Below are positions 1-9,423 of a stretch of DNA of 28,666 nucleotides, piece by piece. Under the pieces are notes generated by a model that worked only from the letters and a program-made list of their open reading frames with translations, did not search any database and had not been told where the DNA came from. Positions within the stretch are counted from its first letter, which is position 1; every line of letters begins with the position of its first letter. The stretch is taken from assembly GCA_910587275.1 (NCBI GenBank), contig CAJUMD010000037.1, positions 1-28,666 on the forward strand, given 5' to 3'. The translations under genes were made by a program, and so were the position numbers. The stretch is from an uncultured Kineothrix sp. (GTDB lineage: Bacteria; Bacillota; Clostridia; Lachnospirales; Lachnospiraceae).

Positions 1-12
1 TTCCGCCCGGCA

Positions 13-3000
13 TCAAATCTCCACGCCCAAAATCCGAAGCTCCTTCTCCGCATCCTCATTCCCCCTGCTACTGGTTTCCACCGCGCAGCGGAAATACCCT
101 ATGGCTTCCTGCGTGCGTCCCCGGTACAGCGCCATATATCCTTTCAGCTCCCATTCTTCCGTACATTCCTTCCGCGTACAGTTCCAACACCACGGGGACT
201 TTTCCATCCGTTCCAGGTACTTTCCGGCTTCCTCATACTCCCCGCAGTAATAATGCATCAGGAATAAATGGTAGGCGTGTCCCCTGCCGTTGGAGCAGTC
301 CCCGGCAAACAATTCCTCCACGCTCCTTCCCAAGTCTTTGCATTCCTTGTAAAACTCGCCCTGGCTTTCCAAATAGCGTTCCTTGCATTCCCTTGCGCCG
401 TCCAAATTTCCCAGCCGCCAACAGCACTGCATGAGCTCCATAAGGGCGGTGCGGTAATCGCCGGAATCGATTCCTTTCTCCGCCAGCTTCCGGTGTTCGA
501 TGGATTTTTGGAAAAAGACCGCCGCTTTTTCCTGCTCCATCAGGAAATCGGCATAACAGTAGGCAATCTGCATGTACGCGCTTGCCTTTCCATCGTGGTC
601 TTCTTTCAGCTTCCCTGCCCCTTTTCCTTCCAAAAGCTCCTGGGCTTCCTCCGCCTTTTGGCGCAGTTCGTCCCCGCTTAAAAATTTTTGGTACAAATCC
701 AAAAGATCGTCGATACGGGCTCCTTCCTTCTCCCAGTTATCGCATACGTATTCCGTAAGGGAGGTACCGCCGTAAAGCTGCACGATATTATCGAGCGCCT
801 GCTCCCATTCCCGGAACCGCATATAGTAATAACGGATATACCCAAGATTTTTCCTGCGCCGTTCTTCCGTCTTAAGCTGTCCGTCCATTTCCAAAAACCA
901 CTCCAGCCCTTTCCGGTACTGGCGGGTTTCACAGAAGTAGTCGTGCATCTGGGAATGGGCGTAATTATAGTCCTCCCCCTTTTCCCAGCCTGCCTCCAGC
1001 CCTTTGCGGTAATATGCAACCGCCTCGTCCCTGCGGTTCAGCATCTCCAGCAAAAATGCCTTGTGCCCCCAGTTCCTGCTTTGGGTGGCTTCCTTTAATG
1101 CCCGTTCGATTTCTTCCAGCGCCAATCCATATTCATGGTTTCTTGCATGAAGATCCGAAAGCTGCCAAAGCTCCCTGGGATTTTCCCCGAATTTCTCCAA
1201 ATGCAGGTTCAGATATTCCATGGCTTTATCATAATATTCTTTTTGCCCTGACCAGGAATATTTCCAACGGTAGCGCCATACGATCCGCCATATAAAATCG
1301 AATTCCTCCGGGTTTTTTTCATGCGCCTTCACGTAATATTCCGTGGCTTCGTCCCACCGTTCAAAATCCTCCAGGCTGCGTGCCATGTAATAGTACATCC
1401 ATTCGTAATCCATGCCCCGCTCCTCACAGACTTTCAGGTGTTCGTATGCCGGTTTGGCATCCTCCCCGTATTCCACGTAATAGCGTCCGAGGAAATAGCG
1501 GTTACGCAGGTTGTCGTCCAATTCCACCGCCCGCTTGGTCCACTGTTCCATTTCCTCCTCCAGACAGAATTCCCCGGCATCCGGCTCGTCATGGATATAC
1601 GCCCTTTGCAGATAGGCTTCCGACAGTATTTTTTTTAGCTGCGGGGACAGGTTTTCCCCGCCGCTTTTTTCCGCTTCTTCCTCCAGTTCCCGGATCAGAT
1701 TCCCGGCATAGGCATCCGCCTCCCGCAAAGCTGTCTCATCCTCCGCCGCACGGCGCATCAGGTCCAGCCTGCGCAATTTTAAGTATGGACTTTCCACTTC
1801 CGCTTCCTGCGCCTGGTCCAAAATACTCCGCACCTCGCCAAATTGTCCGTATTCGTAAAATACCCGCACCGCACGCTCAAAGATTTCCGGCATCCCTGCA
1901 TAGATTTCCTTCGCTTCGTAAAAGGTATCCACGACCTCCTGCGCCTTCCCAAGCCCTTCATAAGCCTCCTGTGCATAAAAATATGCCCAAAAATACCCCC
2001 GGTCCAGCTCCTTAATCTTTTCACAGGTTTCCAGCATCTGTCCGTAATCTTTGAAATCCCGCAAAAACATCAGCTTTGCCATCCTGAAATCGATTTCTTC
2101 CGGCTGGATGGCGATGGCTTCTTCATATGCCGCCAATGTCTGCGCTTTCCATTGTTCCGATTCCCGTTCCGATTCTTGTCCCGATTCCGATTCTGTTTCC
2201 TGTTCCACTGCCTTAAGATAGCGCTGCCTTAGGGCATTTCCTTCCCACTCATGGCTCTGCGCCATCCGGTACGGGGACTCCTCCCCTTCCTTTTCCATGC
2301 ACTGCCGCCATAGAATGGCTTCTTTCCCCGCTTCCTCCGCGCATTCCCCCGCCATGTACAGAACCGCCTTCGCCCTGTGGCAGTCCGCCTTATCCGCATC
2401 CAGCACCGGATGTTCCTTAAAAAATTCCAAGCCTTCCGCCGCACGGTCATTTTGGACATAACACCATGCCAACTGTACGCCTTCCTCCTCGGTAATCTGT
2501 CCGGCACGCTCCCCGTCATAGAGGGCAATCACCCGCTCATTATATTCCTGCAGCAGTTCCGCCGCTTTCTGCGTATTATATATCCGTCCGGCATCCTGCG
2601 CGTGTTCCTTGGCATCCCGCCATTCTTTCTTTGCAGCACACAATTCCGCCAGCGCTATATGTATCGAATAAGCATCGTTGTCCTCCAAATCCCCTTTTTC
2701 CAAAAGTTCCCGGTAAATCCCGGCAGCTTCTTCCTCTTTTCCGCATTTTCTTATGATATACGTACCGGCAAGGAGCATCCGGCGGTCTTCGTTCTCCCCG
2801 TCTTCCCATAATTCCCGGACCATCCGCTCCGCATCTTCTTCCCTTCCGCAAAACAGCGCATACCGCGCCTTCTCCATCCCATACCATGGATGGGAGATGC
2901 CAAGCGTGTCCATGAGGGCAATTTTCTGCCCCATCTCCTTTAACCAGCCGTCCCCTTCCTCCCCGTCTTCCCCGGTGATTCCCGTCAGCGCCGCATAATT

Positions 3001-3579
3001 TTGGATAAAAGCATCGTAATCCGCATGGTCCGGTCCTTTTAACTTTTCATAGGGAAAATCCGACTTTTCCGCCCCTTCCCCGCATTTTCCCGCCATGTAA
3101 TAAACAAAGTTCTCCGGCAGGTGTTCCTTAAATTCCTCCTGGTGTTCCACTATCCCGAATATACGGTCCAAAATACGCCAAATGTATACCGGCAGCCGGA
3201 AATATTCGGAAAGGTAGCGGAAGAATGCCCACTTGGTTTCCTCCCCCAGCTCCAAATCATCCATCAAATCCTTCTGCAGAAGGCGTTCCCACTCTGCCCC
3301 GTCCAGCCTTTTGGGCAGACTGTGGTACACTTCACCCACTTCCTGTAAGAACAGCCCCACCGGTCCATCCGGCTCCCCCGTCCCTTCTTCTTCCTGCCTC
3401 GCATAGTCCAGCGCATTCTCATAAGCCTCGCGCAGCCGCTTAAAACCTTCCGGATTATCCTCCGGGTTTACCGATACCAGTTTTCCCCGGTAAGCCGCCC
3501 GGATTCCTTCCTCGTCCTTCGTAATCCCGATTCCCAGTATCTCAAAAATTCTCCTGATATCCTCTTCTTTCCTCTCCAT
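13..3579 (-). CDS. J-domain-like protein with long TPR array
   Basis: A 1188-residue soluble protein. Residues about 7-60 resemble a J domain (helix, AYRGKL, then FKRLREAYENAL), but the HPD motif that activates Hsp70 reads N38-P39-E40, followed by DNPEGF. The rest is helical and rich in Trp, Tyr, Glu and Ala with TPR-type units, for example RWDEATEYYVKAHEKNPEEF. The C-terminus has a Cys cluster (WCWNCTRKEC) and a last TPR-like unit. No signal peptide or membrane segment is seen. The reading frame is open up to 3693, but the promoter at 3665-3693 lies inside that extension, so translation starts at the ATG at 3579 or the one at 3588; AAAGGA is 12 nt from the first and only 3 nt from the second. 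Large proteins of this layout are common in Lachnospiraceae and their role is unknown; scaffold or co-chaperone is inference. Confidence 0.8.
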   Translation of the reverse strand: MERKEEDIRRIFEILGIGITKDEEGIRAAYRGKLVSVNPEDNPEGFKRLREAYENALDYARQEEEGTGEPDGPVGLFLQEVGEVYHSLPKRLDGAEWERLLQKDLMDDLELGEETKWAFFRYLSEYFRLPVYIWRILDRIFGIVEHQEEFKEHLPENFVYYMAGKCGEGAEKSDFPYEKLKGPDHADYDAFIQNYAALTGITGEDGEEGDGWLKEMGQKIALMDTLGISHPWYGMEKARYALFCGREEDAERMVRELWEDGENEDRRMLLAGTYIIRKCGKEEEAAGIYRELLEKGDLEDNDAYSIHIALAELCAAKKEWRDAKEHAQDAGRIYNTQKAAELLQEYNERVIALYDGERAGQITEEEGVQLAWCYVQNDRAAEGLEFFKEHPVLDADKADCHRAKAVLYMAGECAEEAGKEAILWRQCMEKEGEESPYRMAQSHEWEGNALRQRYLKAVEQETESESGQESERESEQWKAQTLAAYEEAIAIQPEEIDFRMAKLMFLRDFKDYGQMLETCEKIKELDRGYFWAYFYAQEAYEGLGKAQEVVDTFYEAKEIYAGMPEIFERAVRVFYEYGQFGEVRSILDQAQEAEVESPYLKLRRLDLMRRAAEDETALREADAYAGNLIRELEEEAEKSGGENLSPQLKKILSEAYLQRAYIHDEPDAGEFCLEEEMEQWTKRAVELDDNLRNRYFLGRYYVEYGEDAKPAYEHLKVCEERGMDYEWMYYYMARSLEDFERWDEATEYYVKAHEKNPEEFDFIWRIVWRYRWKYSWSGQKEYYDKAMEYLNLHLEKFGENPRELWQLSDLHARNHEYGLALEEIERALKEATQSRNWGHKAFLLEMLNRRDEAVAYYRKGLEAGWEKGEDYNYAHSQMHDYFCETRQYRKGLEWFLEMDGQLKTEERRRKNLGYIRYYYMRFREWEQALDNIVQLYGGTSLTEYVCDNWEKEGARIDDLLDLYQKFLSGDELRQKAEEAQELLEGKGAGKLKEDHDGKASAYMQIAYCYADFLMEQEKAAVFFQKSIEHRKLAEKGIDSGDYRTALMELMQCCWRLGNLDGARECKERYLESQGEFYKECKDLGRSVEELFAGDCSNGRGHAYHLFLMHYYCGEYEEAGKYLERMEKSPWCWNCTRKECTEEWELKGYMALYRGRTQEAIGYFRCAVETSSRGNEDAEKELRILGVEI

Positions 3580-3664
3580 GCTTTCCATCCGTCCTTTCTT
3601 TCCCTGACAGCCTAACATAACCTGACAACATCCGGCAGTTTGGCATAAACCATTTCCTTTTCCC

Positions 3665-3693
3665 ATCATATCGGATTTTCTTTCACATTTCAA
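3665..3693 (-). promoter_or_regulatory. Sigma-A promoter of the J-domain/TPR gene
   Basis: On the minus strand TTGAAA (3693-3688) is followed after exactly 17 nt by TATGAT (3670-3665). The predicted start of transcription is near 3658, about 80 nt before the ATG at 3579. Confidence 0.65.
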
Positions 3694-3700
3694 GTCTGCC

Positions 3701-3826
3701 GGTCACGGAGCGTACCATAAGACAAATCCGGCCGTTCAATTACTGGCCGATGTCGGCGTCGGGATTTATAACAGGGAAATCATCACTGAAGACGGGTACA
3801 AAAACATGTGGGGCGAAAAGCTATGA
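3701..3826 (+). pseudogene. C-terminal remnant of an unknown gene
   Basis: An open stretch of about 41 codons ending in TGA at 3824, with no start codon or ribosome binding site. The translation begins GHGAYHKTNPAVQLLADV and ends YKNMWGEKL. Composition looks like real coding sequence, unlike the DNA around it. It runs into the promoter of the J-domain gene on one side and abuts the tocopherol-cyclase-like pseudogene on the other, so it is probably a leftover from a deletion. I do not recognise the family. Confidence 0.35.
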
Positions 3827-4356
3827 AAAATATTCAAACTCAAAAGAGGCCCTGTCTGTTTCAAAAGCAAACAGGGTACAGCCCCCTTTGCGGAATCGGT
3901 AGAAAGCCAGACAGGATGCACTTTCGCGGATTGTCCTTACCATGTCTCCCTTCACCGGAGCCTTAAGGGGTCTTCCGGATGTTTCCAGCAGCCGGACATC
4001 CAACTCCAAATTCCCCTGTATAACCCGGACCATATTGTTTTCGATTCGAACAACCCTCGCCCCCAGGTAAGTAGCGATTCTGTACTCTTTCCCCCGCCAT
4101 AATACAACGCCTATCATACCGGTAAAATAAATGCCTGCCCCGGTCTCCTTCCCTATATCCCCTGGCATTCCGGAAAGAATAGTTTTGTCCGTTGGAATGA
4201 ATCTGCCGGGAATGTAACCGCCCAGGCATTATGCTCCGTGATTACCTGAATAGAACAGGTACGTTTATTCCCTGCGCCGTGAACCGCAGGTATTACCGCT
4301 AAAGTCTGTGTATCGGATTGACATTTCAAATACCAGCCATAAAAAGAATTATGCAT
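3821..4356 (-). pseudogene. Decayed tocopherol-cyclase-like protein
   Basis: Three minus-strand pieces in different frames match successive parts of the tocopherol-cyclase-like family as I remember it from Clostridia. The N-terminal piece, from ATG 4356 with a GAGG ribosome binding site, reads MHNSFYGWYLKCQSDTQTLA and continues to a VTFPADSFQ-type segment. The middle piece (about 4220-4150) carries NGQNYSFRNARGYREGDRGR. The C-terminal piece (about 4135 to the stop at 3821) carries FTGMIGVVLWRGKEYRIATY and ends FEFEYFS. Intact members are about 300 residues. About 120 residues between pieces one and two and about 30 between two and three are missing, so this is two deletions with frame changes rather than one sequencing error. 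The intact family's function in bacteria is not established. Confidence 0.75.
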
Positions 4357-4630
4357 ATGTTTATCCTCATGAAAAATAATGTTTATTTTTCCACGAATGC
4401 GCCTGTTTTATTCATCCGACAGGATTTCATACTGTTCTTCTATTGTGTAACGATCCAATCTCTGCACCCATGAGAAAACCGGGGCGCGGCGGCTATCTGA
4501 TAGCTGCTGCGTCCCGGCTTTCTTTTTTCCTGCAAATTGGAATTTCACTTTCCGTCTTTCCTCCGTCTAATTTAGAAAATAAAAATTTGTCCTTCCCACA
4601 ATCATCCCATATTTTCACAAGCCAATTGAT

Positions 4631-4669
4631 AAACGGCGGCTTTTGGTAAATCAAAGCCGCCGTTTTTTT
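4631..4669. terminator. Bidirectional terminator downstream of gpmI
   Basis: A perfect 13-bp stem (AAACGGCGGCTTT at 4631-4643 with AAAGCCGCCGTTT at 4653-4665) and a 9-nt loop, followed on the plus strand by a run of seven T. It lies 21 bases past the gpmI stop and on that strand ends in TTTATC, so it can serve gpmI, while the better T-tract faces the other way. Confidence 0.8.
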
Positions 4670-4689
4670 GTTTTCCAAAAAAGATTTTT

Positions 4690-6234
4690 TTATTTCTTTA
4701 TCAACAAGGATTTTCCCGTCATTTCCTCCGGCTGCTTCCTACCCATCATTTCAATCAAGGTTGGAATGATGTCTGCCAGGCAGCCGCCTTCCCGCAGCGT
4801 ATATGCCTCATCATAGTTCACCAGGATGAACGGCACCGGATTCGTTGTATGGGCAGTAAACGGATTGCCCGTTTCGTAATCCACCAACTGCTCCGCATTG
4901 CCATGGTCTGCGCAGATAAACATCGTGCCTCCCGCTTCTTTAACGGCATCCACGGCTTTGCCCACGCATTCGTCCACGGCTTCCACGGCCTTAATCGCCG
5001 CTGCTTCCACGCCGGTATGTCCTACCATGTCCGGGTTTGCAAAGTTAATGATAATCACATCGTATTTACCGGATTTAATGGCTTCCACCAGCTTGTCACA
5101 TACCTCGTAGGCGCTCATCTGCGGTTTTAAATCATAGGTCGCCACATCCTTCGGGGAATTCACAAGAATCCTGTCCTCTCCCTCATTGGGTTCCTCCACC
5201 CCGCCGTTGAAGAAAAACGTAACATGTGCGTATTTTTCCGTCTCCGCAATCCTTGCCTGCGTCATATGGTTTGCCGCAAGCCATTCGCCGAATGTATTGG
5301 TAACGGCAATTTTATGAAACGCCACTTCCTTGTTGGGAATGGTCGGGTCATAATCGGAAAAGCATACATACGTAAGCTGCAGCCGATTTCCCCTGTCAAA
5401 TGCCGTAAACTCATCGTCACAGAAACATCTGGTAATTTCCCTTGCGCGGTCGGGGCGGAAATTGAAAAATACCACCGAATCCTTATCCTGGATTGTTGCC
5501 ACCGGAGCGCCATCCTTTACCACAACCGTCGGTTTCACGAATTCATCGCTTTCGCCCCTTTCGTAGGACTCCGCAATACCGGCAGGACCTCCTGCCGCTT
5601 CCAGCCCTTCCCCTTTGGTCAGCGCGTCATACGCCAGTTTCACCCTGTCATAATTGTTATCCCTGTCCATGGCATAATAACGTCCCATAACGGATGCCAC
5701 TTCGCCGACGCCGGTTTCCTTCATTTTTGCTTCCAGCTCCTCCACGAAGCCCTTGCCGCTCTCCGGCGGGGTATCCCTGCCGTCCAGGAAACAATGAACG
5801 TATACCTTCGACAGCCCGTTCCGCTTCGCCAGCTCCAACAGCCCGTAAATATGGGTATTGTGGCTGTGCACGCCGCCATCGGACACAAGCCCGAACAGAT
5901 GCAGTGCGGAATCGTTTACCTTACAATTGTTTACCGCATCCATGAGCGCCGGATTCTCAAAGAACGTACCGTCCTGAATCTCCTTCGTAATCCTCGTCAG
6001 TTCCTGGTATACGATGCGCCCTGCGCCCATGTTCAGGTGCCCCACTTCGGAATTGCCCATCTGTCCGTCCGGCAGCCCTACCGCCATACCGCTGGCATTT
6101 CCCTCCACAAAAGGACATTCCCGCATCAGACGGTCCATCACCGGCGTATTGGCCTGCGCCACGGCATTGCCGTCTTTCCTTTCGTTCAGTCCGTAACCGT
6201 CCAAAATCATTAAAACTGTTGGTTTCTTGCCCAT
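4690..6234 (-). CDS. gpmI: 2,3-bisphosphoglycerate-independent phosphoglycerate mutase
   Basis: A 514-residue cytosolic enzyme converting 3-phosphoglycerate to 2-phosphoglycerate in glycolysis and gluconeogenesis, using two metal ions (Mn in most relatives). The N-terminus MGKKPTVLMILDGYGLNERK has the metal-binding D12. The phosphoserine nucleophile is S62 in QMGNSEVGHLNMGAGR. HCFLDGRDTPPESG and YYAMDRD belong to the substrate-binding domain, and MVGHTG and ADHGNAEQ carry C-terminal metal ligands. Length is normal for the family. The frame stays open upstream to 6354, but AAAGGAG sits just before the ATG at 6234 and family members start here. A promoter lies at 6354-6382. It is the last gene of the minus-strand run, followed by the terminator at 4631. 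Confidence 0.97.
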   Translation of the reverse strand: MGKKPTVLMILDGYGLNERKDGNAVAQANTPVMDRLMRECPFVEGNASGMAVGLPDGQMGNSEVGHLNMGAGRIVYQELTRITKEIQDGTFFENPALMDAVNNCKVNDSALHLFGLVSDGGVHSHNTHIYGLLELAKRNGLSKVYVHCFLDGRDTPPESGKGFVEELEAKMKETGVGEVASVMGRYYAMDRDNNYDRVKLAYDALTKGEGLEAAGGPAGIAESYERGESDEFVKPTVVVKDGAPVATIQDKDSVVFFNFRPDRAREITRCFCDDEFTAFDRGNRLQLTYVCFSDYDPTIPNKEVAFHKIAVTNTFGEWLAANHMTQARIAETEKYAHVTFFFNGGVEEPNEGEDRILVNSPKDVATYDLKPQMSAYEVCDKLVEAIKSGKYDVIIINFANPDMVGHTGVEAAAIKAVEAVDECVGKAVDAVKEAGGTMFICADHGNAEQLVDYETGNPFTAHTTNPVPFILVNYDEAYTLREGGCLADIIPTLIEMMGRKQPEEMTGKSLLIKK

Positions 6235-6353
6235 GTCACTCTCTCCTTTATTTTGTTTGTCCTGCCCGGTCAAAAAGCCGCGCATATATCGCCATGCATG
6301 TTCCGCACAAAGGTTCCTCACCCGCACATCCCACACATTCTTTCCCGTCTGCA

Positions 6354-6382
6354 ATTATACATGTTTTTTCCAAAAAAGTAAA
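6354..6382 (-). promoter_or_regulatory. Sigma-A promoter of gpmI
   Basis: Minus strand TTTACT (6382-6377), 17 nt, then a perfect TATAAT (6359-6354). The mRNA would start near 6347 and carry a leader of about 110 nt before the gpmI ATG. The promoter overlaps the end of the PBP gene region and gives gpmI expression independent of the wall genes. Confidence 0.6.
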
Positions 6383-6395
6383 TATATAATGCCTC

Positions 6396-7925
6396 CTAAA
6401 CCCCAAAATAGGTATCAAAAATCCTCTTTGCAACCGGCACCGCATAATCCCCGCCGCTTCCCGCCCCTTCAATGATGACCGTCACGCTGATCTGCGGTTC
6501 TTCTGCGGGGGCGAATCCGGTAAACCATGCATGGGATTCCTCTTTCACGTTACTGTATTCTGCAGACCCCGTTTTCCCGGCCGCCGTATAGGACAGCCCC
6601 TTTAAACGGCTGGCAGTGCCTTTTTCCACCACGCCCTGCATCAGTTCCTTTAATGCCGACGCCTCCTGCTCCGACATTAACTGCCTTCCGGGAGATGCCG
6701 AAAACTGTTTGACTACCGTGCCTGCGCTGTTTTCCACCCGTTCAATCAAATAGGGGGGGACCAGCACGCCCCCGTTGGCTATGGCGTTGGTAATCATGTT
6801 CAGGTGCATGGGCGACATCCCCGTGGTTCCCTGTCCGATGGCAATCTGCATCATTTCCCCGTTGGAAGACTCCCCGCTTACCTGGATGCGGCTTTTATTG
6901 TAATTCATGTCCAAGGGCAGATCGCCGTTAAACATCAATTCCTTTAAGGTATCCTGGAATTTCCCTTTGTCCAGTTTTATGCCGATATCGGCAAAAGCGG
7001 CATTGCACGATTTGGCAAAAGCCATGGCAAAATCTTCCTGCCCATGGCTGGTCCCGTGATAACAGTTAATCCTGTCCGGCCCGTCGGAATAACTCCCATT
7101 GCACAAAAACCCGTAATTTTGGTAGGAATCGGGATTCTCCCTGATGTATTCCAACGCTGTCACCATTTTAAACGTGGAACCGGGGGGATACATCCCCTGC
7201 GTAACACGGTTTAGCAAAACGCCGCTCTCTTTATCCTCCACCAGCCGGTCCCATACCGTACCGATTTCATTGGGGTCAAAGTCCGGTTTGGAAACCATCG
7301 CCAGTATCCTTCCCGTGGAAATATCCGTCACCACCACCGCACCCCTGTAAACGCCCATGGCTTTATAGGCGACTTCCTGCAGGTTAACGTCCAGTGTGGT
7401 GTAAACATCGTCCGCCTTATATTTTTCCCCTGCCGTTTCGTTTAACACTTTCTCCGACAACGGGGCGCTGGACTGGATCAGGTAATAATTGCCAAGGGCT
7501 TCCACCCCCGCCCTCCCGTTGGTGGCATAACCCACCACATGGGCGAACATGTTGCCGTACGGATACTCCCGCACCTCCCTGCCTTCTCCGTCCGTACCGG
7601 TTTTGGCCAGCACCTCACCGCTTCCCGCATATATCGTCCCCCGCACATTTTTTGCCGTCAGCATCTGCTGCCTGCCGTTATAGCTGTTGTTCATCCACTC
7701 CTGCCTGTGGGACATGGAATACTGGCAAATATAAACCATCATGCCAAGAAACACTGCCACGAAAAAATATGCCACCGCCACAATCGGGGCATTTTGCATT
7801 TTTTTATTTTTTTTATTTTTTTTCTTTGTTTCCGTCTTTTTTATTTTTTCCTTATTGTCCCTTTTTCCCCTTTTTGCGGTTTTTCCGCCGCCCGCATTAC
7901 CGTCTTTATTCCATGCCATCCGCAT
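6396..7925 (-). CDS. Class B penicillin-binding protein (PbpA/FtsI-like transpeptidase)
   Basis: A 509-residue membrane-anchored D,D-transpeptidase that cross-links peptidoglycan outside the membrane. The N-terminus is a very Lys-rich cytoplasmic tail of about 43 residues, followed by one membrane segment (about 46-66), a short dimerisation-type region (RGTIYAGSGEVLA) and the transpeptidase domain. All three active-site motifs are present: S250-TFK, SCN at about 306 and KTGS at about 450. The pedestal domain is short, as in PbpA partners of SEDS proteins rather than long PBP2 or SpoVD. The start at 7925 overlaps the end of the upstream SEDS gene by 20 nt and has a GGAACGGGG-type site; an open extension to 8030 would overlap much more and is less likely. 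The overlap implies translational coupling and a working pair with the SEDS polymerase. Confidence 0.93.
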   Translation of the reverse strand: MRMAWNKDGNAGGGKTAKRGKRDNKEKIKKTETKKKNKKNKKMQNAPIVAVAYFFVAVFLGMMVYICQYSMSHRQEWMNNSYNGRQQMLTAKNVRGTIYAGSGEVLAKTGTDGEGREVREYPYGNMFAHVVGYATNGRAGVEALGNYYLIQSSAPLSEKVLNETAGEKYKADDVYTTLDVNLQEVAYKAMGVYRGAVVVTDISTGRILAMVSKPDFDPNEIGTVWDRLVEDKESGVLLNRVTQGMYPPGSTFKMVTALEYIRENPDSYQNYGFLCNGSYSDGPDRINCYHGTSHGQEDFAMAFAKSCNAAFADIGIKLDKGKFQDTLKELMFNGDLPLDMNYNKSRIQVSGESSNGEMMQIAIGQGTTGMSPMHLNMITNAIANGGVLVPPYLIERVENSAGTVVKQFSASPGRQLMSEQEASALKELMQGVVEKGTASRLKGLSYTAAGKTGSAEYSNVKEESHAWFTGFAPAEEPQISVTVIIEGAGSGGDYAVPVAKRIFDTYFGV

Positions 7926-9345
7926 CCCCCCGTTCCTGCCTGCTTTCCCCGCGCGCCTTTCCTGTATTTTTCCAATCCGCATTTTTCGGCTCCGTTTTTT
8001 TCCGTCCCGCCTTTTTTCCCTTTCCGCCAATCCTTACCTCATGTTCCTCATCTTTTTTCACCATGCAAAGTCCCTCCACAATGGCAAACATGACCAGCGT
8101 GGTCAGCACGGAACTTCCCCCGTAACTAATCAGGGGCAGCGTCACACCGGTCAGCGGAATGAATTTACTGCCGCCCCCGATGGTAAGGAAAACCTGGAAA
8201 ATGTAAGTAACACCAAGCCCAAAGGCAATCAACCGGTAAAAACGGTCGTTCAGTTTCATGGAAATGTCCATAAACATTAGGAAACAACTGACGCACACCA
8301 GTATCAGGCACATGGCAAACAGGATGCCCAGCTCCTCCGCCACGGCGGAGAAAACAAAATCCGCCTCCACAAAAGGGATGGACTGGGGCGTCCCCCCGAA
8401 CAGTCCAAGCCCAAACCAGCCGCCGCTGCTGATGGCAAACAGCGACTGGGTAATCTGGTAGCCTCCCGTATCGATAGCGCTCCACGGGTCCTGCCACGCC
8501 TGGACACGCACCTGCACATGGGAAAACATCCGGTAAGCTGCCACGGCAGCCGCCGCTCCTCCTCCTGTCCCCGCCAACAGGTACAGTGGATTCCCCGTCG
8601 CCACAAACACCATCAGCACATAAACCACAAAAAATATCAGCGCGCTTCCCAAATCCTTGGAAAACACCAGTATGACGACATGGATTCCCGCCACCACGGC
8701 AGTCAGGCAGACCTGTAAAAACGAAGCGGAACCGCAAAGCATACCGGCAAGGAAGAATACAAAAATAATCTTCACAAATTCCGACGGTTGGACGGTCACG
8801 CCTGCAACGGTATAGGAAATCTTGGAGCCGTAAGTATAGCTTCCAAGCACAAGCACCACCGTCAGTGCCGCAATCCCGGCAAATGCATAAACCCATGTCA
8901 GGCTTTTTAGGAATTTCAGTTTATGGACAAAAAAGGGAATCACCATCACCACCGCAATGGATACCGCCGCAATGACAAACTGTCTGACCGCCCGCTCATA
9001 AGAAAGCCTTGTCAGCATGACAAATCCGACGCTGAGCAGCAGGCACATATGATTGACGATTAACCGGTTCGCCCCCGGATACACCATATGGAACAACACC
9101 GCCGTAGCGAACAGCACCGCCTGCTGGAACGCATAGAAAAACAGGTAGCTCATGTCCCCCGTTTCAAAACAGATAACCAGAAAGCAGGAAAAATGGATCA
9201 AGAGCATCAGGAAGTTCTGCCTTGTATAAATCCCGCTCCGGCGTTCTTCCTCCTGGTAACGGAATACCGCAAAGGATTCATATGCATATAATGCCATCAG
9301 CATGGTAATGACATATTTGGATAGTTCGGTGATATATAATTCCAT
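7906..9345 (-). CDS. SEDS-family peptidoglycan glycosyltransferase (FtsW/RodA type)
   Basis: A 479-residue polytopic membrane protein (about 10 or more hydrophobic segments) that polymerises lipid II into glycan strands. SEDS signatures are KDLGSALIFF with the likely catalytic Asp, ITQSLFAISSGGWFGLGLFG, DFVFSAVAEELG, and PLISYGGSSVLTT near the C-terminus. An extra N-terminal stretch of about four hydrophobic segments precedes the core, and a basic cytoplasmic tail ends in RQERGDADGME. The ATG at 9345 is chosen over a GTG at 9381 because AAGGAG and AAAGGA lie between them. It is followed directly by the class B PBP with a 20-nt overlap. The sequence does not decide between an elongation, division or sporulation role. 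Confidence 0.93.
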   Translation of the reverse strand: MELYITELSKYVITMLMALYAYESFAVFRYQEEERRSGIYTRQNFLMLLIHFSCFLVICFETGDMSYLFFYAFQQAVLFATAVLFHMVYPGANRLIVNHMCLLLSVGFVMLTRLSYERAVRQFVIAAVSIAVVMVIPFFVHKLKFLKSLTWVYAFAGIAALTVVLVLGSYTYGSKISYTVAGVTVQPSEFVKIIFVFFLAGMLCGSASFLQVCLTAVVAGIHVVILVFSKDLGSALIFFVVYVLMVFVATGNPLYLLAGTGGGAAAAVAAYRMFSHVQVRVQAWQDPWSAIDTGGYQITQSLFAISSGGWFGLGLFGGTPQSIPFVEADFVFSAVAEELGILFAMCLILVCVSCFLMFMDISMKLNDRFYRLIAFGLGVTYIFQVFLTIGGGSKFIPLTGVTLPLISYGGSSVLTTLVMFAIVEGLCMVKKDEEHEVRIGGKGKKAGRKKTEPKNADWKNTGKARGESRQERGDADGME

Positions 9346-9423
9346 GTTCCTTTCCGTACTCCTTCTTTCCGCCTGCCGCACGCAGGCTTATTCCGTCCTG
9401 CGGTTTTATTCTACGCCCCGCTT

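Noticed and set aside
4443..4649. Plus-strand 68-codon open frame before the gpmI terminator
   Set aside because: No ribosome binding site, ends inside the terminator stem and has unlikely composition.
5224..6213. Plus-strand 329-codon open frame
   Set aside because: Exactly antisense to gpmI, no ribosome binding site and no family motif; it reflects the codon bias of gpmI.
6248..6472. Minus-strand frame with a CxxC...CxxC pattern (VGCAGEEPLCGTC)
   Set aside because: It overlaps the PBP end and the gpmI leader and promoter and has no start site; the Cys pattern seems accidental.
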